Below are positions 38,351-52,126 of a stretch of 64,000 bases of DNA, piece by piece. Both the position numbers and the translations under genes were made by a program. The notes beneath the pieces were generated by a model. The model was given only the letters and a program-made list of their open reading frames with translations, was not told the origin of the DNA and did not search any database. The stretch lies in NCBI RefSeq assembly GCF_003254395.2, contig NC_037641.1, positions 8,170,001-8,234,000 on the forward strand, in the 5' to 3' direction. Source of the stretch: Apis mellifera. Taxonomy: Eukaryota; Arthropoda; Insecta; Hymenoptera; Apidae. Every line of letters starts with the position of its first letter. Within the stretch, counting starts at the first letter, position 1.

Positions 38351-39685
38351 TATCTATCCCGGAGAGTAGAGTCTAGACGAGTAACGCGCTGTAGGCAGTT
38401 AACCGCTTATCCGACAGAAACGTATCGAATGCAAATATCTTGTGCGAACGTGGCACGGTTCGAGGTGCGTTTAAACGAATTCGATCCTCCAATTCTTTTC
38501 ATTTCTCGCCATTTTGTAGTTTTTAGGCTCGCGTGTATCGAGCGAATTGGGGGATCTATTTTAGATATATATATAGAGGGGATAAGGAAAGATCGGGAGA
38601 ACGAGGGCGAAGTAAGGAAAGTTTCGATGAAGCATAAACTTAAGCGTGCTTAATTAAATCTAGATTTTGCTAATTGTCGAGGCTTGGCAAAATTACTTCT
38701 TCCAGTACTACTGGAGATTTCGTTTCGGGAGATAGGTAGGATCAGGAGTGTGATGAAGAGAATTAAGAATATTTTCCCGTTACGAAGAAATTATTTATTG
38801 ATAGTCACATTGTGCATAAAATTATCTAATATTTTTCACAACGAAAGAAATATATCTCAAATATTTTCGTCCGATTTATTATCCAGTTTAAATGTAATAC
38901 TTTCGCAATTACAAGAAATAAAACGGGGAAATGTCTGATTTGGTGGGGGAAATTCGATAAAATATTTTCCAAAATTGTTATTTATTTAATTATTCCAATT
39001 TTTTTGTATCTTCTTCTTCTTCCTTCATATGATTTAAACGAAACTACGTATTTTCATTATCGCCAATTTATTACGCGTTTCAAGAGCCGTTCGCACTCGA
39101 ATAGTTATTTTATCGGATGTTTTTATATCGAATATCGATGCCAAATGTCAAGTTCACGTAATGTCTGCTACTTATAACGTGGGAACAATCGTGTAATGAT
39201 ATTCCGGGTATCGACACGATGTCACGTTCTTTTAAACGTGATAACGAAGAGAGAGAGAGAGAGAAAATTCGCAAAGAAGATGTACAAGAAACTTGAAACA
39301 ATCACGATAGAATCGAATACAATACTTGGAACTTGGAAACGCAACACTTCGTTCCTTTCCTTCCTGCGAAGTTCCAAGATTCCATCGATCATTTCGTCTT
39401 GCGAAAATTCGAGATTCTAAAAGAGGCAGATATCGCGAGTATCGGCACGAGAATCGCGTCCTTCTTTTCCTTTGGGCGGCCATTCGGATCCCTTTATTCA
39501 GCCCTTTCAGTCGTCGGTTCCCAATGCAACGGACGAAAATGTCAAATCAACCTACGTTTCGAAAGAGAGAGAGAGAGAAATCAAGAGAGAACGGAGAAAA
39601 ATGGGCAGCCGTCATCGATACATCCGTCCGCTTACCTGGCGAGTGTATATCCATCGTGCACATCCCCCTTTTGTTCGACGTAGTA

Positions 39686-39770
39686 TTAAAAAAAAAAGAG
39701 AGAGAGAAAAAAGAAGAAAAAAAACATAAAAAAAAAAATAATAAAAAAAAAAGAAAAAAGAAGAAAACTG
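39686..39770. repeat. A-rich homopurine tract
   Basis: Mostly A with scattered G and rare T. It produces lysine-rich spurious frames on the plus strand and phenylalanine-rich ones on the minus strand. Confidence 0.85.
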
Positions 39771-40032
39771 TGCCTAAGATGAAAAGGCACGAAGTGAGCC
39801 TCGCGGCCGGCTGGAGGCCTGCCAAATAATATACCGGCACCCTGTCCACCCCCGCTTTTCGCCATCCGGTCTTTCCTGACAAGGCAACAGTCGCGTTACT
39901 ATCAGCTATCCTCCCAGACCTCGCCCCGCCTCTGCTCCTGGGTACTTTTATATTTATTACGAAGGCACGGGCGGAGATTACGGATGGGCGCGAGGGAGGG
40001 GGAGGGGGCGATGGCGCGGCGCGGACGTATGT

Positions 40033-40059
40033 AGAGAGGAGAGGAGAGGAGAGGAGAGG
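40033..40059. repeat. GGAGA pentanucleotide repeat
   Basis: About five GGAGA units on the plus strand. Confidence 0.85.
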
Positions 40060-40200
40060 CGGCAGGCAGAGGAGAACATTTTGGGATGATCCAACCCATA
40101 TTTCGCCTTTTGTCATCGGGGTATAGGACACACACAGGCTGTCGCTCCCTCTCATATGGCGGAATACCGGAAATAGTTGAAAGCTGCAGGCTCGAATCTC

Positions 40201-41010
40201 ATGGATACATTCAGCCGTCGATGTCTCGCGGCTTTTCTTCTCCTCCTCCTCTCCCTTTTCCCGCCGCTTGCTTCGGCCGCGTCTCGTTATTTTCACTCCG
40301 GGCTATGCGCTCCGTCCTCCTCGCTCTTAATTGACCGCGATGCTCGCGGGGATTGTTCGGCTCGATTCCTCGGGCCGAAATCTCGAGGTAAGGTAAGGAG
40401 GACGGATGGATGAATAAATCTTTGCGCGATTATTGGAACACGTACGCTTTGAAGGAATTGAACGTTGAACTTTAGGAAAATGGGATAGGAAAAAGACTCG
40501 ACTCGATTTTCGATTCGAGATATTAAACATTGCTTTTCATTCGATTGTAAGGGAAAAAAAAAGTCTCTTCTAAATCGTTGGGCAAAGATTATTTTCGAGA
40601 AGTTAGTTCAAAGTTCTTCTCTCTCCTCTTTTTTTCTTCATTTCCGCATAACCGAGCGTAAAAAAAGAAGAAGAAGAAGAGGAGGAAGAGGAGAGGAAGA
40701 AGAAGAAAAAAAGAAAGTAGATCGGAGCGTGCACGAAGCTGGCTCTTTTGCGTGTAGCCGAGTTAAACCGACGCGGTAGTGATTGATGATCTTTCGGCGT
40801 AACGATCGCCTCTGCTATATATCCCGTGAACGTGGCGCTGAGTTAGGGTCTGCCAGGCCGACAAAAGGAGCGAAAGAAAACGCGGAAGGCGAGAAAGGGA
40901 GAAAGAAGCCGGAGACCGGCGCGACGTGGAAACGGACGAGGCTGCTCGTTATCCCCGATTTTACAGGAATTAAAGAGCTGATTACGCGGATCCACCGCGC
41001 CCACGATTAA
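40201..41010 (+). CDS. Candidate small secreted peptide gene, two exons (weak)
   Basis: The span includes a putative 579-bp intron. Exon 1 (40201-40387) begins with MDTFSRRCLAAFLLLLL and runs to LASA, a textbook signal peptide. It continues with a short Cys-containing segment and ends in phase 1 at GTAAGG. The acceptor TTTTACAG at 40966 opens a 44-nt exon that continues the frame for 13 residues to a TAA at 41008-41010, giving 76 residues. An AATAAA lies at 41250-41255. No TATA box and no homologue was recognised. The leucine run comes from a CTC-rich tract of the kind common throughout this window, so chance is a serious alternative. The same ORF has an in-frame ATG at 40177. Confidence 0.2.
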
Positions 41011-41750
41011 GATGGGCGCGGATTAAAATTGTGCCGCGCTACCGGATCCTCCTCCCCCCCCTTCCTTGGATAAGATTTATTACGGCGGATCTCTGCTCGA
41101 ATTGCGGCATCGAGTGGGTAAACACGGTTTTCGCGATGGTTAAAATTCCGAATCGCTCCGATTATTCGAAAGTCGAAAGTTTCTTAATAGTGGAAGAACA
41201 GGGGAGATCGTAAGTTATCGCGGTAAAAGTAATTTTAATCGTATTTCGAAATAAATATGCAGCTTTTTCCAAAAAAAGAAAAATTAAAATTCTCCACACG
41301 AACCAAGTATCCTATTTCACGCATCCCCTCGAAATGTCCGTTTCATAATTATTAAAGCGGTTATTTATCCCGCTTGCAACAATATTTATTCATTCCCCTC
41401 GCTACAAAACGTATATAATAACCAAGAAAAATTCTTCTTTCTTTCGAACAGAACGATCGAATCCACGGAGTTTCGCTCCTCGACCGGAGTGCGTCTAAGG
41501 CCTGCTGTAAGTCGGTTTATCATTGGTCGTCGAGATGCGGAGAGTAGATGGCGCCGATTAAAGCGCGGGAAGCGGAGCTATAAAGGGGCCAGGTAAGTAA
41601 CCGCGTCGGGTACTCGCGTTGTGGAGGGGCGGGGGAGGGGTATAGGTAGGTAGGCAATAAATTTTCGAGGCCACTTTCAAGGAAACTATTCAACCGAGGT
41701 GGATCACGACGGTTCGCGCTATTAACTGGCCGGTGGTAATGAGAAACCTG

Positions 41751-41783
41751 TCTGGAGACAGTCTGGAGACAGTCTGGAGACAG
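41751..41783. repeat. 11-bp tandem repeat, three copies
   Basis: The unit TCTGGAGACAG occurs three times without change at 41751, 41762 and 41773. Eleven is not a multiple of three, so the array cycles through frames and is unlikely to be coding. Confidence 0.9.
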
Positions 41784-42378
41784 CGTGGACTAAGAGAATG
41801 ACGCGGCTCACGGTTTGGGAAGGAAACCGCAGGAAACGGTTTGGGGGGCCAGGTCGGCGATAACTGAAGGCTATTAATCGGCCGCCATATTGCCCACCTC
41901 TCTGGTCTAGCAGTCATCCCTTGCCGAGGAGGGTCCTTCGCCGCCTTACCAGCGCCACCCTCCATCCCATCCCCCCTTCTCCGCCACCTTCTTTAACGTT
42001 CCCTCTTTCCGCATCGAGTGGCACGAGAGAGGAGGGGGCCTCGGCCTCGGCTCGTCAAGTCGCCAACTTGGAAATTGCTTTCCTCATTTATAACCGGGCC
42101 AGTGTCTGACCGTCGTCGTTCGTGCTCCCCCGTTTTCTGCGATCTCACCCTCGCCGCCACTCATCCTCCGATTTCCTTCTCTTCGATCCTCACCGTACTC
42201 TTCTCCCCTCTTCTCTCCTCTCCTCTCCTCTCGTCCCTCTACTCTCGTTTCCTCCGGGGGCTATCGACCCCGTGGTCGATCCTATATAGGCCTCGCCTCC
42301 GACGCAAACCCCCTTCTCCCTCACGAGCGCTGTCGTGAGTCGACCGATTTTTCGTGACATATCTCTTCCTTAAATCCT

Positions 42379-42404
42379 TCTCTCTCTCTCTCTCTCTCTC
42401 TCTC
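42379..42404. repeat. CT dinucleotide microsatellite
   Basis: Thirteen CT/TC units. Confidence 0.9.
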
Positions 42405-44405
42405 CTCCCTTCGCCTATCGGGGGAAGGTGGGATAGGCAAACGGTGAAATATTGGCGCGCTTTGATGCGGCTGAATTACGGCTACGGGGTTAATATACTT
42501 TCCAATCACGCGGAAGTGTCACTGTTATTTGTTCCTTTTCTTTCCGGGTGGCAAGTATCCTTCCGCGTTTTATTATTCTTCTTGCGATTCCAAGAATGTT
42601 TTTCGATTCCTTTCGATCGAAGTGGATGATTTATTGTAATCGTTTCTTTCTGATAAGCAATAATATTGCTACATGTGTTGTTATAATGTGATAATTAAGA
42701 TGGAAAAATTAATAATTTCTAGGTTCGGAGTAATTTCTAACTTTAATTTTCCATCAGCTCGAAATCGTATCTTTTGGATACATCTCGATTTAGATAGGAT
42801 TCCCAGAATCGCGATCCTAGGATTAACGAATTGCGTGCGTGTAAGCAATTTATAAGTAATTTGGAGAAATGGGTTAAGATCTTGTAAAAGATCTCGAATT
42901 GTGTTTTCGTCGAAGAAGAAGAAAAAGAAAAGGAGAGAGAGAAAAAAGAATTAGCTCGCTCGGAGCGTGTTTCGTGTGCATCCACCACGATTATCTGAAA
43001 CCTCGTGTCTACGTAATGGACTTAGATTAACTCGGTAAACAGGATTAAGATTTCAAGTGGGCCGATATGATCTTTCCTTAAGAGCTCAATTACATCGACC
43101 TCTTCTCCTCCTCCTCGGGGTTGCACACACAGAGGCGAGAGAAAGCTCACACGTGACACGAAGATCCTAATTGCGCTCGATATCGTTTGGAATAAAAATC
43201 ATTGCGAATCTTTTTAAAAAAACATCCTGGAAAAATAAAACGATCGTTTTCGAAGAATCAACAACTCGCTCCTCTATCGAAAAAATTGTTTCGATATTCA
43301 TTCATTCGTTCATTCGAGGCCACGAAAACGAAAATCCCGCGATAAATGAAAAGAGAAAACGATTGCACGATTCTGAATTATTACCGTATTCCCTCGGTAA
43401 AAGAAAATTTCGAAACGCAAATTTTACGACCGCTTGGCGAAAAATTGTGGCGGAAACTCGCTCGAGATAAAACTCGTGGCGAAATGTCGTCAAACGTGCA
43501 ACGTGTATAACGAAACGGAAAAGGTAGGAACAAGTTCGACACGGTCAAATTCTGAAGCGTTTCCGCGGGGATCGGGAGGAGGGCAGAGATTAGTTGGATT
43601 CGCAGAGAGAAGCTAATTATGCTAGGAGCGGTGCACGAGCTCGCGGGACTTAATTTAGATTTACATGGATTAACTCTCGACTTTTGACCCCCTCCTCCCC
43701 TCACGACACGAATTCCTTTTGCGAAGCCTGCCCGCTCGTTACTCGCTTTTTCAAGAATACGATAATTCCGCGGGATTAATAAACGGGAACCAACGGTTGA
43801 CATCCGGTGGCGGCGTCCATTTTGCCCGAGTCTCGTGCAACGGAGATAACGGACGATATTCCACGGTGGCGAGAAAGTGTGCATTAACCGCGACCGCGGC
43901 CCCCATCCAAAATCTTTTTGCGTTCCTTCCACCGCAAAACTGTCAAAGATCGCTGGATATACGCTACGTGTAACCTATTTGAAAAACTTGCAGCAATGTT
44001 TTTTTTTTTTTAATTAAACATCTCTACAAGTTTCGAACGAATTAGAAGTAAATTCTGAGAGGACAAACCTTGGATCCATTTACCTTGCACTCGAGCTTGC
44101 TAAAACTCTCGCAAGATGGAGCGTCGATAGAATTCGAGAAAGAAACTCTTTCGATCGGTACTCGAATCGTCACGTCAATCAGATCAAAATTGTTCCAAAA
44201 ATATTTCCTCGACTCGACTAACGAATTTTTACCAAAAATACTCGCTGATCTATCGTCGAAGACTCGTCAGGATCGGGGAAACGGGGTCACGGGGCGGTGA
44301 GAAAAGCGGATGCGTGTGGAAAGGAAACGAGCGAAGTTATTCTGCGTGAAGCAGCGAAGTTTGCATCGTCCACGCCGTGCGAGTGGAGCGAAGCGATCGA
44401 GGTGC

Positions 44406-44421
44406 ACACGCGCGCGCGCGC
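44406..44421. repeat. CG dinucleotide microsatellite
   Basis: An alternating C/G run in a purine-rich neighbourhood. Survival of so many CpGs argues against strong germline methylation here. Confidence 0.85.
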
Positions 44422-45056
44422 GAGAATACAGAGGAGAAAAGGAAGAGAAGAGAAGGGAAGAGGAGACGGTGGAAGATGGAGGAGCGGGCAATTATGCGCG
44501 CACCGAGTATTCGCAATTACGCGGATGTTGCACCGCACAGAAATCGGTGATTTGAGCTTGCTCGCTCGATTAAGCGTACCAGCGTGGAAGGAGAGGCGAA
44601 CATGCGAGCCAGGCCGGGGAAGATAGATGGGGAAAGCCTCGTTTTAATTGCGGGCCGAACAGATTGAAGTAGAAGAAGATACCGGAAGCGGGTACATTAC
44701 CCGCACACTGTCGTGTAACGTTGCCTTGTACACGTTGAAGTTGAAACGCGTACTTTCAAACAGAGGTTTTTCACCTCTCCCTTTTCGAATTGCCAAGCTT
44801 TTGTCCCAGCGAAATGGAATATTTCGGTTTGGAATTCGGAGGAGAATTTCAGGTTGATTAACAAAAATTACGTCTTAATCTCGCGTGAATGAAACCTTAT
44901 CGACCTATGAAAGATATATTTAAAAGAATATTAAATATAAGAAGAGAGAGAGAGAAATTGAATTTCTTGAGATTATAGTATTCGGGAGTTATGGTTGTAG
45001 ATTATTCTTTTCCGGGGGAAAGAAAAAAAGAAAGATTGGAATTGGAAGGGGTGGGA

Positions 45057-45081
45057 ATGGATGGAAGGATGGATGGATGGG
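45057..45081. repeat. GGAT tetranucleotide repeat
   Basis: Imperfect GGAT/GGAA units on the plus strand. Confidence 0.8.
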
Positions 45082-46162
45082 AAGGATAAAAGAAGGCGAC
45101 GAAGTAATAGAATTGCGCTTTGGCGATGATTAAAGGAAACAGGGGGAAAGAAAAGCGAGAAAATCAAGGAGCTCGCTATTTAACCTCTTTGGGAATAGCC
45201 GATTCGAGGCTTGATGGGTTGATTAAGCGTACGATGAAAAGGATGGATGAAATACCGAGGCGCGGTGGATGGATTTACTGTACTTATTAGTATAATTATG
45301 AGGAAACGGAGGAATTGGAGGGAAAAAAAGAAAAGAAAAAAAAAAGAGTGAGGGGGAACCGATTATTCTGAAATTTGTTTAATCTTCCTCAACTCTGAAA
45401 CTCGCGGTGTTGCGCTATTACCGTGGAAAATGAAAAATAAGAGCGAAGAGAACGAAGGGAGGGAATAGAAGAAACGAACGTATATAGGAATAAAGGAGGA
45501 GAAGGAACTAGAACGGGAGCGAATTTTTGTTAACGATTCCAGCAACAATTTGATCAGAAAGTATATACGCAAAGAACGATAAACGCGATGATCCACCTGG
45601 TTGCCGGGAGAACTGTGTTGGACGATTCCCTCCAAGAATGCGGCTAAGAAGCCACGTTGAAGAAGTAGAAGAGCAACGGGACCGCAAACTGCCAAAGAAC
45701 GCAATATCTAACGGGGCAAGAAAAACGCCGCCAACTTAGAGATAGAGAGAGAGGGAAAGAGTGAAGAAAGATCTCGAGGATATCGACCGTGTATATAGTA
45801 ATTTCTCTCTCTCTCTCTCTCCTCGATCGACGATTCGATCGTCGAATGGACGTAACTATGAAAGAAAAAAAAAAAAGAAAAATAAAAAAAGGAAAGAGAA
45901 AGGCAAGCTCTCGTTGAAAGAAGGAAAGGATACGAGATGCGTGAGATGGAGAGGAGGCGATCAACGTCGCCTTGACGGACGAAACTAGTATGGAAGAAGG
46001 CGGAGGAAGCGTGATCGAAGAGGCGGATGAGGCAAGGAGGACCGAGAGAGGTAAAGAGAGATTGCGTTAGCCGGTATCCGCGAAGGATATACGTAGAGAT
46101 ATTGCAACGGGCGCCTGGAAGGCATAGATTGCCGCTCGCCAGAAGAAGGAAGGAAATGGAAA

Positions 46163-46221
46163 CAGAGAGAGAGAGAGAGAGAGAGGAAAAAGGAGAACGA
46201 CGGAGAGAGAGAGAGAGAGAG
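46163..46221. repeat. Two GA microsatellites
   Basis: GA runs at 46163-46185 and 46203-46221, separated by a short purine-rich spacer. Confidence 0.9.
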
Positions 46222-47698
46222 GTGGTGGTGGATGGAAAGACGGAGATTCCTGCTCGATAGTACACGCCACGCCGAGGATCTCTCTTCTCTCTGGTACTAC
46301 GGTTCCCCCGGAATGAACCAGATTATTGGCTGAACCCTGACCGTAGAATTACGTATTCGGTAAAAAATCCCCCTCCTCCTCCCCGTTCGTGAGGAAGAGC
46401 CGAGGAGCTTTTTTACGGACGATGCGTGCGGCGTGCACGCCGACCTCTTCTCTCCGCTTCTCTCCTTCTTCCCAGACCATTCCCAGTCTCTCCACCTCTC
46501 TCTCTCTCTCTCTCTCTCGCCTCCTCCACTCTTCTTCCTCCTTCTTCTTCGATCCGCGTGCACGTATACGGGTGTACAAGCTCCACGAAGATCCTGGGCC
46601 GAGGATGTTGAGGATATACACGTACTTAGCAGTGGTGGTGGTGGTAGGTAATACCACTACGTGGCTACGTTCACTCGGTCGCGCACGTGGATGTGGCCGA
46701 GCGCTGTGAGCTAAGGTGAAACCCGTACTCGGGGTTGCCGAGGTAGGGAGGATCCGGGTCACAGATCAGCGGTCCCGCGTGAGCCGAAGAACCCGCGGCG
46801 AGGAGGAGGCCCTGGGTCCCATCGAGAGCGCGTATCGCGAGCAAAAGCGGGGTACCTGCTTGCCTCCCCCCCGCTCGCCTCTCCCTTCGTAATTCTCCTC
46901 TCGATTCTTTCTTTATTTCTTCCTTCCTTTCTTCCTTTCTTTCTCCTCTCTCTCTTTCTCTCTTTGTTAGAATACGCGTTCAACTATTTTTTTTCTATCT
47001 ATCAACAATTTCTTTCTCGTTTGTTGGATAATTTTCTCTGTCTTGAATTTGAGAAGAATCTTTCACGTAATTTCAATTATTTCGTCAATCGAGAATCAGA
47101 GAATTGACAATTGTTTATTTCAGGAGAAAAAACATTTGTTTTTTATTCTTCTTTATACCTCCTCTCCCAATTCGTTTCACCATCTACCACCCAACAACTG
47201 ACTACTTGATTCCCGGTACTCGGTACCGAGCACACCATCACGTTCACAATGAACGCCACCCCGAGGCCACCGCGTTAGTTCCTCCTCGTTCCTGTCCCGC
47301 TCCTCCCCCCTCCCTCGCCGCCACCGAGCCATCCCTTTCTCTCCCTCCCTTTCTCTCTCTCTCTCTCTCTCTGCCGCTCGATTTCTCGGGACGAGCACCG
47401 GACCGAGACACGTCCAGGTCTCGAACTCACGCACTCGGAGGATCGTTCTCTCGATCGCGTCGCCGTCCTTCTTCCTCCTGTTCGAGCGAGTGGCGTGTAG
47501 GCCGCTATCGTAGGCCTCGTTACGTGAATCCTCCCCTTTGAACTCGACGATTCTTTGTCGTGGTGGGTGTCGTGTAACGCTGATCCGTCAATTCCTTCGG
47601 GCTAATACCACCTCTTCGACTCACGTGGCAGCTTAATGGCGTTAATTTTAACCGGTGACTAAATTGCCGCGGCTTATACAGTCTGGCTGTGATTCATG

Positions 47699-47724
47699 CT
47701 CTCTCTCTCTCTCTCTCTCTCTTT
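47699..47724. repeat. CT dinucleotide microsatellite
   Basis: About twelve CT units. A similar run lies at about 47351-47372. Confidence 0.9.
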
Positions 47725-48712
47725 CTGATGCGCGTGGAAATGTGGAATATTACGTTCACGTTCCTTCGAACCGGATTTTTCTGGACCAATGCTCGGATCG
47801 GAGTATGAACGATATTATATCATAAGGTGTCGCGGAAAGTATTTGGAAGAAAATTTTATCCTCGAATGAGCAGTTTTTAAAAAAATAATCTCTACTTCTC
47901 GTTTCAATAATTGAATAAAAAGTAGTTTATTCCGTGCGTTCGCTGATTCTTGTCAAATTAGTATTGATTAACGACCGTTGCAACCATTTATCGAATTATT
48001 TCTTTATTACAATATCGAATCAGGCTGTATTTCAAGCTTCGAGATACGTAATGGCAACGTTGGAACGCATGTTCGTAACACCGTTCGTAATATCAGTAAT
48101 TTACACCATTTCAAATTATTACGTTCTTACTTCGTTCACGATTATCATCAGCCTTCTCTCTCTCTTATCGCACTTCTCGTATCATTTAACGCGATTCGAT
48201 GCCTAATTTCGAGACGAATTTTTTTCTCTTTTCCTTTCTCGAATTACTCTCGCGATCGATGAGAAATGAAAATTTCTCGTACATCATCTAGCGAGAAGAT
48301 GGTTGTATTTATTCGCTCGCGTCGTAAAAGTATTTCTTCCTCTCCGCGCCGACGGATAACGAGCGATGTCTCGAGGAAGGAGAGGGGCGAGCGTGCAACG
48401 AATCCCTCGATGAACTTATAAATCAGATTTAAACACTCGGACGAGGTCTTGGATGCCCCTCGTATCGCGTGCACCCTCCGCTTATATACGTCTTTATTGC
48501 GGGGCCAATCGCGTTCTCGCATCAATCGACGAATCTTTCCATATCGAACGAATATAAGAATATATATAAACGTTTAACTCATTCGATCGATTTATATTCG
48601 ACAAAACTTCGCAGAAAGAATAAAAGGAGATTATAAAAACGTTCGATATTGAAAGTTTAAATCACACGAAAAAATTCGAATCTTTGTTCTCAACAAATTA
48701 AAATTACTATTC

Positions 48713-48738
48713 CAAAATTAAAATTAAAATTAAAATTC
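48713..48738. repeat. AAAATT hexamer tandem repeat
   Basis: About four and a half copies of a six-base AAAATT unit stand in an AT-rich stretch. Confidence 0.8.
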
Positions 48739-51700
48739 ATCACGATCTACAGATTCGCTACAGAAGAGCTCTCAAAAAAAAAAAAGAAGACTGAAAGACA
48801 CGTATTTACGAAACAAACATAGGAGGAATATTAATCCCCGGAGAGAAACATCCGATCCTGTTCCGTGGAGCACACTCGCCTCCGCTCGCTCCTGCGAAAC
48901 GCGAGCGAACCCCTGACCTTTCCCGGTGTACCCGTTATACCGTGGGCTCCATTACGCATTGCGCTCCTTTTTATTGCCGATCGGTGAACGGTAGTAACGT
49001 AAATTCACCGGCCGGCATCGTGGAAATATAGGAGCGTAGCTGCGTACATCCGCTTCGGGGGGCGCTGCATCCTTCCACCGCGTCTCGGATTCCATCCGAG
49101 ATGCTCGTTCGTGCATTCGATAACGGGGAAGAAGGCTCGAGCTATGCCCCGGTCTATCGTCTCTTTTGAAAAGAGGTCGAAAAGAGAGGAAGGAAAAAAA
49201 AAAAGAACTTACCGATTAACGACAGAGCTCTCCTTCCTTGTACACATCGATGTACAAGCAATAGGTGCAAGCAAGAGTAAAATTATATCGTCATTGTTTT
49301 TGGAATGTTGGAGAGAGGCTCGGCAGAGAGAGAGAGAGAGAGAGAAGGGGAATTTGCACCGGTGATGGGAGATCGTGACCTTTGGAGATAGGGTCTCGAT
49401 CGACGTGCTCTAATTACGGTGTTATCTTCGTTGCTTGGAATATGGTGAGAGATTTGGAGGCTTTCGAATAAAATTGGAATATTTTATTTCATCGAGAAAG
49501 TTTGAAGCGAACTATGTATATGATTTCGTCGCAAAAGTGTTTCGGATTATAATATATTTACAGGGATAATTAAGAAGAGCGTTAAGAATATGGTTGGATC
49601 GAACATCGATGTTGCTGAAAAATCGATGCGGCGTAACAAAAGCTACAAAAGGTAGGCGAACAATAAGACTTTTGTACAGAGATGTACACAGGATCCCGTT
49701 CTCCGCGGGCAGAGACGCGTGAATAAATATTTAAATGAAAACGCGCGGAGCCTGGGGCGCATTCTTCGTAGCCCGTCGCGTTCCATCGTTGGCCGTTGGG
49801 GAATGGAAAAAAAATATAATGCTTAAAATAAATAGCGTTCGAACGGTGTTCTACGTTTTTTCCGAAAACCAGCTGCGCCCGCGAAGCTGGGGGAAATACA
49901 TATAACACGATCTGGGAGGAGGGTATCCGCGCATACCAGCTACGTGTACACCGGGATTATTTCGCCGAGCCAAATATTTCGCCGGCCGATATTTCGAGCG
50001 TCCTATTGACAGAAAGTAGAAGCTTATCAATATTTCAATATCGAGCGGCGAAAACAATTTTATTCAATAAAATGGAAATCTGCCTGCCTCCCCTCCCCCC
50101 CCCCCTCCGGGCCTCGGCCACTGGCCGGGGCTTTTGAATATTTACCACGGTTAAACAGTTACAACGAAGCTCCATTTAAATCTCAAAATCTTTTCGGCCA
50201 AGTGGATAAGAAATCGATGCCAACGCGTGCGTTTTTGTTTCACGGGAACGATGAAAATTCGCCGCCGTCAAACGACCAAAGACCACCAACCAACCAACCA
50301 TCACCATCCGTTTCAAAACGTTCGACCAAGAAATTAAAATGTAAAAGCCGGGGAAAATGCAAAAATCCTTCTTTCGATGCGTATTTCGAAATGCATAATA
50401 ACAATCTTGCATAATTATCCTTCAAATGTTGCAATCTCGTTTCCCAAGTAGACTAATCGAAATCATTTCGTACAACATTTAATAGATCTCATGATTCCAT
50501 ATTCGAACGAAACTGCAATCCCTCGAATAACACGCGATAAGACAGATCGCGTAGATTAACTTAGGAAGCCTCGGTTACGAGCAACAAACACCGGTTAACC
50601 ACTGTCCCAGAAGCGACACGCTGTTAACGCTCGCGCATAATATTCATCCGCTCGGTTACGTCCGGCGCAATGCGGATCGACAGACGGAGAAGAAGCGGGC
50701 GGGCGTTATAGGCGTAGCGGAGATGATCGTGCGGGGATCTCGACACGCCCGGAGTTCACGCTCCGACCGGCGGGGTCATTGGGCAGCCTGCTCGACAACA
50801 AATCATGGCTAATGATCTACCCGTACCTTTGCAGTTACTGTGGCTCGATACATACGAAGGAGGAGGAGAGAAGGCGCTTATCCAGGAGGGAGCATCCTTG
50901 TGGCATCCCTTCAGTGTTAGTCATCGGCCGGCCGTAGGCCTATGACAAAGCAAAAGTCGTCCACTCCCACGGAGGGAGACCCCCTTCCTCCTCGTTTCTT
51001 CCTTACTTATAATTACAACCGAACCTTTTAAGCGCCGCGCGCCTCCAACCCTCGCGATTAACCAGACACATCAGCCCCGTGAACGCGGAATCCTCCTCTC
51101 TGAGAGCTTCTCCTCTCCTCGTATTAATGGATTCCTCGAGAGCGAATTATTCGAGATCCAGGATGATTGATTCGGTCCCCGGATCTTTTTCATCCTGACG
51201 GATACGGTAATTCATTAGGCGTACTTGCTAACCGCGCTAATGGTCAGGGAGGAAGGGGAGGGGAGAGGTTGTATCCAAGTGCAACTTGCGATGCCTCCGC
51301 GTGATTTTGTTACGGGGTTTGGCTTTACCTTTTAAGGAGCAGCCGAAGAGAATTTAACGAGTTTCTACTTCCTGCAACATTTTCTCTCTCTTTTTTTTTT
51401 TTTTTTAGAGAAATTTAATATCACGAGTCACGTAACTTCTCAACTTCTCATATCTGGGATAAAAATCGCGACCACGCTCGTGCCTTCGACTCGACTATCC
51501 CCCTTTTGCTCGATCGAGAGGATCGATGATTGCTTCTTAACCGCGCAACAGTCAACGTCCCGAATCAAATCGATTAAACGGCCGCGCGATTAATATCGCG
51601 CGCGGAGCGGATGTGCACCGACTTTGAGGGGGTCAAAACCTGGACCCCAGGCTGTACATATTAAGTAGCCGTCCACTGACTTAACGAAGAGAATTAAGAC

Positions 51701-52089
51701 CCACGGGAGCGGATCCCAATCCCCCTTTCCCCTTATTGCGAAAAAAGCGTTCGATTCTCCGTCTTCTGCGTACAATTCCGCCGCGGCGTTCAAGCGTTGT
51801 GACGCGACAGTCGACTCGATCGACAGTAAATTTTCACGGGACACCTAATTAAGCGGGCAGGGAGGATAAGAGTGGAGGAGGAGCGACAAGGCGGGGAGGC
51901 AAGGCAATAATTATGAACGCAGGACGAGCTCCAGTCCGTCGTCCGGTTAGTTCGTCCACTCCTCGAGCGAGCCTCTCGCCATCGAGTCGTCCTCCTGGGG
52001 GCAACAAACAAGCGCGCTCGTGCACACACGCGCGCTACCATCCGCACGGCGCGTGGTGTACACATCGGGAGGAGGAAGGAGGAGAGGTA

Positions 52090-52126
52090 CGACGACCACG
52101 ACGACGACGACGACGACGACGACGAG
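52090..52126. repeat. CGA trinucleotide microsatellite
   Basis: About eleven CGA/ACG units, giving arginine- or threonine-rich spurious frames on the plus strand and valine- or serine-rich ones on the minus strand. Confidence 0.95.

Larger units (their letters stand above)
36092..40200. other. No well-supported gene
   Basis: A GCG-rich patch at about 36640-36680 is surrounded by CpG-rich sequence to about 36940. A plus-strand open frame at 37533-37850 has a hydrophobic start and a good GTAAGT donor at 37843, but no partner exon was found. Confidence 0.45.

Noticed and set aside
39547..40296. 249-codon minus-strand open frame, the longest in the window
   Set aside because: It runs through an A-rich homopurine tract and a GGAGA repeat, giving phenylalanine and serine/proline runs. 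It has no domain and no splice context.
41579..41600. TATAAAG followed by an ideal splice donor (CAG/GTAAGT)
   Set aside because: The donor lies only about 10 bases after the TATA sequence, before any start site it could direct. An ideal donor is also expected about once per window by chance.
47587..47599. CCGTCAATTCCTT, identical to 13 bases of the minus strand of the conserved 18S/16S rRNA segment
   Set aside because: The flanking bases on both sides do not match rRNA, so this is a short chance identity and not an rRNA fragment.
47821..47848. AAGGTGTCGCGGAAAGTATTTGG, resembling the terminal repeats of some mariner elements
   Set aside because: No matching inverse copy was found nearby and no mariner transposase sequence was recognised.
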